In this document: positions 57,392 through 64,000 of the stretch, in pieces | Layout: each line of letters begins with the position of its first letter | Position numbering within the stretch: the first letter of the stretch is position 1 | From: Adiantum capillus-veneris | Lineage: Eukaryota; Streptophyta; Polypodiopsida; Polypodiales; Pteridaceae | Reading direction: 5' to 3' | Assembly: GCA_014529385.2 (NCBI GenBank) | Contig: CM043963.1 | Coordinates: 105,985,912-106,049,911, forward strand | DNA length: 64,000 bases | Position numbers and translations under genes: made by a program | Notes under the pieces: model-generated | What the model was told of the DNA's origin: nothing | The model's database searches: none | Seen by the model: the letters and a program-made list of their open reading frames with translations, nothing else

Positions 57392-58867
57392 ATGGCTTCC
57401 ACGTCTTCTCGCCCAAGAAGCTCCATGTGTTTACTGTCTCTCACACCAACAACCAACAGTTGCACTTTGCCTAGAAGGCCAAGTAGTAGCATATCCTCAA
57501 TTACAATATCAACTTCAATAAGTGCAAAGAACCAATGGGTTGGACAAAGGATAAACAAAGGTTCATGGGTCCTCATGCAACCAAGAAGACCCAAGAGGTC
57601 TAGTGGTATCAACGTTTACCGCTCAGCATGGAAGGCCAGAGTGTTGGATTTCAAAGTTGAAATCGGCAAAAGATCTGTAAAGGAAGTTCTTGTTCAGCAT
57701 GTGTTTACCCATCCAAAGGTGATAGCAAACGGTGAAAATGTATCAGATATACATCAACCACGTTGCAATTGTAAGTACTCTTGACATCTGAACTTCATTT
57801 GATCTTTAAGTACTCTTGACATCTGAATTTACTAATACTCTCATTATAACTTTTCTTATATATTTTGCAATGTTTCTCCCTCTTCTTATGAGCAATGTCT
57901 CCATTCTTCACAGCTCAATTACATTAGATTTGTCATTTTTACTTATTGATACTCTTAGTTTAACTCTTCTTATATATATTGCATATGTTTATCCCTCTTC
58001 TTATGAGCAATGGGAGCCTATGGAGTGCATAATAGGCCTCTTCCTTGTTGTTCATGCCCACATTGGTTCTCTACAGTATTCAAGGAGGAGCAGCAAAAGC
58101 CTGGCTGATGAAGGAATATTTTTTTATGAACACTTCTACCAACTCAGCTCAGGGAATAAGAATGGCATGTTGGTGAAAGTGCCTCTACCAACCGATTGGA
58201 ACACTGTGGATTGGCCAGTTCCCGAGGAAACAATGGTGGAGTTAATGCAAAGTAAGCTCTACAAGGATATACAGAGGTCTCTACGTAGCTCTATTCCCAC
58301 CAAACTGGTTAGAATTGCAAACTTTTGTCCTGTTGCACTCTTCATAGATTTGTTTCATAGCTAAAACATCCGTGTTACGAAAACTATGTTCATGTGCAAG
58401 TCATTTCAGCAGTCATCCTGTGACAAACTTCTTGACAGAGGATGTTATGTAAAGGAAGAGATTGGCTTACGGTGCGAGGTCGCGCTTGATACTCTAGTTG
58501 TTAAGTACATGATTGCAAGCCAATCACTGTTACTCTCGTTTTGGTATATGCGATCACAAATGCTCAATGGTAAGTACATTCCTATGGACCAGGTTTCTGC
58601 AGGTTTGGAAGATAATCCTGCGGTGGATGTGGAGGTGATTGATAAAGAGCATGGCCTATTGTTGGTGGTTACAATAAGGGAGCTATGCAGTCTTCAGCAT
58701 AGCTATGCAGTCTTCAGCAGTTGCGGCATGACATAATTGAAGAGTCAATGGACAGGGACCTATCAGATTTTTCCTTTTTCCTAGCTGGCCGTAAGGTGAT
58801 GCGACGAAGGGAAAAAGATATTTTTTGCAAAGAGTTGGATGGTCGGGTTGAAGTAGTGTCAATGTAA
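57392..58867 (+). pseudogene. Unidentified plus-strand gene, convergent with the H3-ULP1-FCP1 gene
   Basis: First exon ATG 57392 to a donor CAATT|GTAAGT at 57770 (MASTSSRPRSSMCLLSLTPT, Ser/Thr/Arg rich). The intron holds two related copies of a roughly 65-bp block ending CCTCTTCTTATGAGCAATG. An acceptor CTCTACAG at 58076 leads to YSRRSSKSLADEGIFFYEHF and LVKVPLPTDWNTVDWPVPEE, but the phase does not match the donor. TAA 58362-58364 is followed in the same frame by GLRCEVALDTLVVKYMIASQ. A 20-bp tandem duplication (58683-58722) then shifts the frame; beyond it the gene ends FLAGRKVMRRREKDIFC to TAA 58867. I do not recognise the protein. Confidence 0.4.
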
Positions 58868-58985
58868 CAGATATTCTTGTGAACCCAAGTGTATACAAAT
58901 GACTTTCAATACATGAAGTTTTTTAGCTCATTTGTCAATTGTGCCCTGTGAGTAAGTGTGCTTGAAATACATTTCTTTACCATGT

Positions 58986-58988
<3 letters not shown>

Positions 58989-59034
<46 letters not shown>
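58989..59034. repeat. (CT)n microsatellite, about 46 bp
   Basis: CT run in the 35-200-base gap between the two convergent genes. Confidence 0.95.
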
Positions 59035-59038
<4 letters not shown>

Positions 59039-59068
59039 GTTAGACAAAACAAAGACATGATAGAAGAG

Positions 59069-61912
59069 TCATCTTAATTCATTAGAAAGTACAAACTCGT
59101 CCGTGAACAATGGACTGAGATACAATTTCTGTAAGTATGGAATCAGAATGTCTTCACGGTAAAAATCGAAGGAATGCCCCTTGAAAGAAGGTGGTGAGAT
59201 AGTTGTTCCCAGCGGATTTAGTTCTCCCTTTTCAAGAGTATCATCAATCAGTAGTGTATTAGTTGCATCAAAGGGTACACCGATTTGGCTAAACGGTTTG
59301 TACAAAAGAGGTAAGTGTGGTTTTTTAGGGTGGTAGTGGCCCTAGACGGTAATGGATTTTCTTTGATCATACAAAAAGGCCAAATCTGACGTGTGAGCGC
59401 CGCATACACTGCAAACTAGTGTAACTAGTGGCGACAAGTTTTGCCTTTGCATTGAAGACCATATGGCAACTCTGAAGCGCGGGAGAAGAAACTGAATAAA
59501 TTCCTTGGTTCCTGGACGAACCACGACTCGACAAGTTCCCATCCGAAACGTTTTCAAATCCTCAAAGGGTTCTATGTCACCGAGAGGCACGCGCATCATC
59601 AGCAATCCATTGAGGTCCAAGATAATCAACCTCTGTAAAAGTTGACAAGTACATATAAGTAGTTAGAAGCTGAACATATTTTGCCATACTTGAATAGACA
59701 TTACCGGAACAACCGTATCTACAGGTAGCAAGGGTCCATACTGGGTCTCTATAGTGTTGATGTCGTTGTTGCTCTCCTCTGCTTTAGCATCATCATTCAC
59801 ATCTTCATAGTCATCATTCACATCTTCATCAGGGGTCTCCCCCATGGCTCTTTCTGCCTCATTCAAGCTGGTTTCCTCCAAGGTCTTTTCCTCTGCCTCG
59901 GTTGACCGGCTTGCCTCATACATCCTTGCCTCATCCATCCTTGCCTGGTCCATATCAGTTTGCTCATCCCTAGGCCTGCTTTCCTCATCCATATCCTTTT
60001 GCTCATCTATAGGCCTGCTTTCCTCATCTTGGGTTTCATCCATAGGCTCTTTTGGCTCCTCCACTGGATGACTTGGCTCTTTTGGCTCCTCGACTGGCTG
60101 ACTTGGCTCTTTCATTGTCTCCTCTGGTTGTACACTAGCACCTTCCATATGCTCATTTGACCTTTCCTTATCCTCGGCTCTTTCATCTTATGCTGATATG
60201 ACCCCCTCGGCCCATTGTGATTCCACTGTATCGGATGCAGGGGTTTGTCGTGGTGGCACGTCATGTATTGTCATATCAATAGTGCGGTCATCCAAGCCGT
60301 TATCTTCAGGCTCTCTGGGGCTAGACATAGTAAGCAGGTGTTGTATTAAACTTACCCGGTATCTTTGCAAATAATCATATGTGTAGTTTTTTAAAGCACT
60401 CTGCAAAATTGAAAGACCACATGGCGAGAATTCTTCTATAAACTAAACCAAAACTGACTGAATGCATTGCCAAATGGTTACCTTAGTCATGAAAGGTTTT
60501 AATGCAAAGTAGCTTTGCAGGACATATTCTGCATGAGAAGACATCTCCAGCCGCAAGAATTTCCATCGGTGTTATTTGGGACAGGTACATCTTTGATTGG
60601 GGCCTTGTATAGTTCATACCTTCCACATAGCTTGCCATAGGCAAGCAACAACCTCTTTATACAACTGCACAAAGCAGTATCAAGATGTTATCTTGAGGCT
60701 TCAAATTTACATGGATATCTATAAGAAACACTTTCTGATACATAACACTTACAGCCTAATTTCAGGGTGGGTTCCTTTTATTGAATTGAACACCCACACC
60801 GCTGGTTGGTCAACATCAAGGCATATGAGACTCCAGTGATGGTTGTTCTCATATGGAATGATGATGACAGTAACTTCCAGCATAGCACAGTGGAGAAACC
60901 AACTGTCAAAGGTCCTAGATGGACTGTTCTTCTGTCTAATAATCACTGACATTTGTGGATCAAGAAGAAACACCTCCGTGTAGGTGTGCAGTGGGAGTTG
61001 AATTTTGATCAAGCTGCAGAGAGTATACCTGAGTTTGCAAACCTATTATCTGAGTTTTCAAAGCTAGCAAGATAGTAACACTTACTTAAGACAAGCATAG
61101 ATAATTGTGTCTGAAATCTGAGCATCTGGATTCTGCAATAAATTAATGTCCACTTTTTCCAGAGCTAGCTTTCTGGCTCCATCTACAAATGGTATCTCTG
61201 CAAGCAAACCATCCTTCATTGAAAGTAGAGTTTCTTGATTGCTTGCCTCTATGGACAGGGTCACATTGCATTCTGTTTGCCTCTGGGACTCCACTGCTAC
61301 TTTTGCTTTCTCCTTAAGCTCTGCTTCCCTCATGTCCTCTGTTTGGCGAGCAATAGTCTCTGCCCTTGCCCTTGTATTCACATCATGTGTGACATCTACA
61401 ACTGTGAGTTGTGGCACTAGCTCAGGGGGGTATAACAAAATTTCCCTCATTTTCTTATCCCTGCAGACATTGGGGACCAGTAGTTTGTCATACCTCCACC
61501 TTATTCTTTTCAGTGTCTCACTATATTTGTCCATTATAGTAACCCTCTGGGCATGGGCTGCAACAATGGTGATGTCACTGAAGTACTCCAGTATGAAGTC
61601 CTCTGCTGCTTCTTGTAGAGCCATCAATGCCACCACCTTCCACCTTTTGGTGCCCCAGGTAGCTTCTTCACATATGGACCTCACCATCCTCTGAAAGGGC
61701 AGCTTTGGTATGCATAAATCTACACATTTCTGTGACTTTCTGATTTCTCTGAAAAGTCCCATGCAGGTTTGTAACTTCTTCACCCTTGGACCTTTCAGAA
61801 TTTTATTGGGTTTTCCAGGTCTCTTCTTTGGGGTTGCAGATCTGCTACTTACCTTAGCTGCTAATCCCGGTCCCTTGCCTGCCTTCCTTGCAGTGGCTTT
61901 TGTTCTAGCCAT
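59069..61912 (-). CDS. Histone H3-like / ULP1 protease / FCP1-like fusion gene, five exons, damaged
   Basis: Exons (minus strand): 61912-61086, 61013-60753, 60664-60482, 60400-59705, 59632-59069; introns 72, 88, 81 and 72 bases, all GT-AG, and three junctions keep the frame. Residues 1-130 are a divergent histone H3: MARTKATARK tail, FREIRKSQK (54-62), KLPFQRMVRSI (70-80), ALQEAAEDF (98-106), HAQRVTIM (120-127). Residues 140-275 are a charged helical linker. Residues 276-420 are ULP1/C48 peptidase-like: NNHHWSL (His335), VWVFNSIKG (Asn352 where Asp is expected), TDGNSCGW (Cys400). A Glu/Pro-rich acidic linker follows, then an FCP1-like domain: LIILDLNGLL, FRVAIWSS, NTLLIDDTLEK. Lesions: one-base shift in exon 3, TAA 60190-60188, TAG 59344-59342. 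A nuclear, chromatin-directed role is inferred. Confidence 0.7.
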
Positions 61913-61919
61913 TTCATTG

Positions 61920-61964
61920 TATACAAATAGAGGAGTCTCTCTCTCTCCCTCCCTCTCTCTCTCT

Positions 61965-62013
<49 letters not shown>

Positions 62014-62050
62014 GCTTAGCATATTTAAAGAGAGAGAGAGTGAGAGACTC
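61920..62050. repeat. (CT)n and (GA)n tracts upstream of the H3-fusion ATG
   Basis: Pyrimidine tract 61938-62012 and purine tract 62028-62046 on the plus strand, separated by CTTAGCATATTTAAAG. On the gene's strand the first becomes a GA-rich 5' leader. GA repeats in plant leaders can bind GAGA-type factors; TTTAAATA could serve as a core promoter. Both roles are inferred. Confidence 0.6.
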
Positions 62051-62056
62051 CCATTA

Positions 62057-62113
62057 CTAACGGCGCGCGTGGAGCATGTTTTGACCTCAAAAAACACCTC
62101 CGCATGCCGTTAG
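62057..62113. repeat. Imperfect hairpin (CTAACGGC arms)
   Basis: The left arm starts CTAACGGCGCGCGTGGAG and the right arm ends CATGCCGTTAG, with several mismatches and a short central loop. It lies between two (CT)n tracts upstream of the H3-fusion gene. Confidence 0.65.
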
Positions 62114-62129
62114 TATAAGGTAACAGAAA

Positions 62130-62130
<1 letters not shown>

Positions 62131-62180
<50 letters not shown>
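62131..62180. repeat. (CT)n microsatellite, about 50 bp
   Basis: CT run between the two hairpins. Confidence 0.95.
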
Positions 62181-62186
<6 letters not shown>

Positions 62187-62252
62187 CCGCCTTACATCCT
62201 CTCTCTATAACACTCACGCATACACACATAAACACATACACTGGTGGATGCA

Positions 62253-62315
62253 CAGTACTAAAGGCGCGCATAGAGACATGCACACCGGTTGTGCCTCTCT
62301 ACGCGCGCCTTTAGT
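62253..62315. repeat. Imperfect hairpin (ACTAAAGGCGCGC arms)
   Basis: Arms ACTAAAGGCGCGCATAGAG and CTCTACGCGCGCCTTTAGT are complementary over about 30 bases with a few mismatches, centred near ACCGGT. The outer bases resemble those of the hairpin at 62057-62113 (CTAAmGGCGCGC, with m = A or C). Confidence 0.75.
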
Positions 62316-62316
62316 A

Positions 62317-62331
62317 GAGAGAGAGAGAGAC

Positions 62332-62387
<56 letters not shown>

Positions 62388-62682
62388 GGGCTCTGTGTGT
62401 GTGTGTGTGTCTGTATGTGTGTGTGTGTGTATGTTATATTTGTGTGTCTGTGTGTTTGTGAGTGTGTGTGTCTCTGAGTGTGTCTGTCTGTGTGTGTGTA
62501 TGTTATATTTGTGTCTCTGTGTGTTTGTGTGTATGTTATTTTTTCTGTCTGTGTGTGTGTGTGTGTGTGTTATATTTGTGTGTCTGTGTGTTTGTGAGTG
62601 TGTGTGTCTCTGTGTGTGTCTGTGTGTGTGTGTGTGTTGTATGTGTGTCTCTGTGTGTTTGTGTGTATGTTATATTTTTCTG

Positions 62683-62726
<44 letters not shown>

Positions 62727-62815
62727 ATTTGTGTGTCTGTGTGTTTGTGAGTGTGTGTGTGTGTGTCTGTGTGTGTGTTGTGTTTGTGAGTGTATGTGTG
62801 TGTTGTTTGTTAAGA
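62317..62815. repeat. (GA)n then degenerate (GT)n low-complexity tract
   Basis: About 75 bases of GA-rich repeat, then about 420 bases of interrupted GT repeat with a recurring GTATGTTATATTTGTGTGTC unit. Open frames over 100 codons here are pure low complexity and are not genes. Bases 62816-63180 hold nothing identifiable. Confidence 0.9.
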
Positions 62816-63182
62816 CAGAGCTAGATATGCAATATACTCTGACAGAAACAGAGAGAGAGATAGAGGCAAAGGCAGAGGGAAATTTCAGAAGCAGAGGGAG
62901 AGAGAGAGAGGGCCAAACCTTCTAAGGACGCAGACCTTCGTTATGTTGAAGATGGGTCCGCTTGCTATCGGAGACGCAAACGACGGCTCTTTCTCTCTCG
63001 CTCTCTTTCACTCACTCTCTTTCACGAGGTGTGGTTTTTCTCTCTCATGACCTCTTTATATGACGTACAAAAGTATACGGTCTCAATAATGACCGCACGT
63101 GCGACAACATGCAATTATATTCTATTTTATAGTAACACGTGGGGCGCCGCCGTGTGTATCCATTATAAGTGTGATTTTGAGA

Positions 63183-63193
63183 GAGAGAACCAT

Positions 63194-63262
<69 letters not shown>

Positions 63263-63425
63263 GAGAGCGAGAGAGAGAGAGCCTCATTACTACCAGAGAG
63301 TGATAGAGAGAGAGAGAGAACCATAGAAAGAGAGAAGGAGAGAGAGAGAGAGACAGATTGAGAGAGAGAGAGAGAGGGGCTCCTTACTGTCAGAGAGAGA
63401 GAGGCAGAGAGACAGAGTGAGTTTG
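63183..63425. repeat. (GA)n-rich tract with repeated AACCATAGAAAGAGAG units
   Basis: Long GA runs interrupted by two copies of GAGAACCATAGAAAGAGAG and related spacers. Low complexity, no gene. Confidence 0.9.
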
Positions 63426-63569
63426 AAAGACAAAAAGCAATGGAGGAGACACCTCCCTTGGAGTTTCTGCAAACCCCACCAACAAAAGGTGATCTCTCTG
63501 TATTTCCAACAGTTGGTAGCAAATTGTGTGTGTGTGTGTGTGTAAACAAAGAAAAACCCATACTGTTGT

Positions 63570-63672
63570 TCAACACACACACACACCTCAACACATACTT
63601 ACATAGACAGACACACACACATACACACACACACACACACACCTCAACACATACTTACATAGACAGACACAT
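63570..63672. repeat. (CA)n with a direct repeat of about 38 bp
   Basis: ACACCTCAACACATACTTAC with the following ATAGACAGACAC occurs twice, separated by a (CA)n run. Confidence 0.85.
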
Positions 63673-63674
63673 AC

Positions 63675-63884
63675 TGAAGGGAGCAAAGCGAACCCCGAAA
63701 CCTGACGGCCTCTAAAACACCGGGGACCGAATGGCGCGCCTCGAGCCTGTCATGGTAAAGCAAATAGGGGGCACCACCTAGCTTCAGCGGCTAGGACGCA
63801 AACAACACACCACCATAACAAAGTTTTCATCCAAGAGAGATGGATGCTTGGGAGTAATGATGAAGAGGAAGGGGAATGAGATCA

Positions 63885-63944
<60 letters not shown>

Positions 63945-64000
63945 TGTGTGTGAGAGAGAGAGAGAGTGAGGGAGGGGGTATAGCCGCTTAGTACTTAGGC
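63675..64000 (-). repeat. LTR of the element 2 family, minus strand, cut by the right edge
   Basis: Reverse complement of about 16170-16502 and of the matching part of the 3' LTR, with moderate divergence and a longer (GA)n run. It begins TGAAGGGAGC, where the element 2 LTR end is TGACGGGAGC on that strand. No primer-site sequence lies immediately left of 63675 as it would for a 5' LTR, so this is a 3' LTR or a solo LTR of an element in the opposite orientation. Confidence 0.85.

Noticed and set aside
60347-60360. An additional intron starting at GTAAGT after LQRYR in exon 4
   Set aside because: The frame stays open through it, and candidate acceptors lead to a stop, so I kept it as exon.
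61082-61912. The H3 similarity as chance from a basic N-terminus
   Set aside because: Several collinear blocks of the histone fold (REIRK-QK, KLPFQR-VR-I, ALQEAAE, HA-RVTIM) at the correct spacing exclude chance.
62248-62925. Open frame of 225 codons over the GT/GA tract
   Set aside because: It encodes only VCVCV and RERER runs from microsatellites; all frames of such repeats are open by construction.

Overview
The window is nuclear DNA of a land plant with a large, repeat-rich genome. The signs are long nested LTR retrotransposons, frequent long (CT)n and (GT)n microsatellites, a tRNA-iMet primer site in a Ty1/copia element, and short GT-AG introns. A fern or a similarly large-genomed plant is my guess, and only a guess. 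I see no bacterial, organellar, rRNA, tRNA or CRISPR feature. Almost all coding sequence belongs to mobile elements, and most of it carries stop codons or frameshifts.

Layout. 1-5.7 kb: a decayed Ty3 element on the minus strand, cut by the left edge. 5.7-12.6 kb: copia and LINE-like relics, microsatellites and an unidentified decayed coding region. 13.1-24.5 kb: a plus-strand transposase-like pseudogene. Its two halves are separated by a palindrome-rich satellite, and that satellite was itself split by a 7.0-kb Ty3-type element (14942-21961) that has gag but no pol. 24.7-26.0 kb: more of the same satellite. 26.2-31.7 kb: a decayed minus-strand gene containing an FCP1-like (HAD phosphatase fold) domain, interrupted by a fourth satellite block. 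33.6-55.4 kb: one Ty3 insertion that grew internally into a tandem array (6354-bp period) and received a nested, gag-protease-only copia element (37043-40975). 57.4-58.9 kb: an unidentified plus-strand gene. 59.07-61.91 kb: a five-exon minus-strand gene. 61.9-64 kb: microsatellites, two hairpins, and an LTR of the 14.9-kb family running off the right edge.

Two observations stand out. First, the 59.07-61.91 kb gene joins a divergent histone H3, a ULP1-type cysteine protease and an FCP1-like domain in one predicted protein of about 840 residues; four canonical introns bring the parts together. A second FCP1-like gene lies at 26.2-28.1 kb, and both FCP1-bearing genes are convergent with a plus-strand gene, one of which is transposase-like. 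This suggests a family of large mobile elements carrying chromatin-type proteins. That link is inference. Second, three different Ty3 lineages carry a small reading frame of about 71-73 codons just upstream of gag. It keeps its length and a core (RK, QQ, FG, EIL, P-P, SF-V) despite strong divergence, and one lineage has it twice in tandem.

All domain calls are by eye. Nothing was searched or computed, and boundaries marked approximate are approximate.
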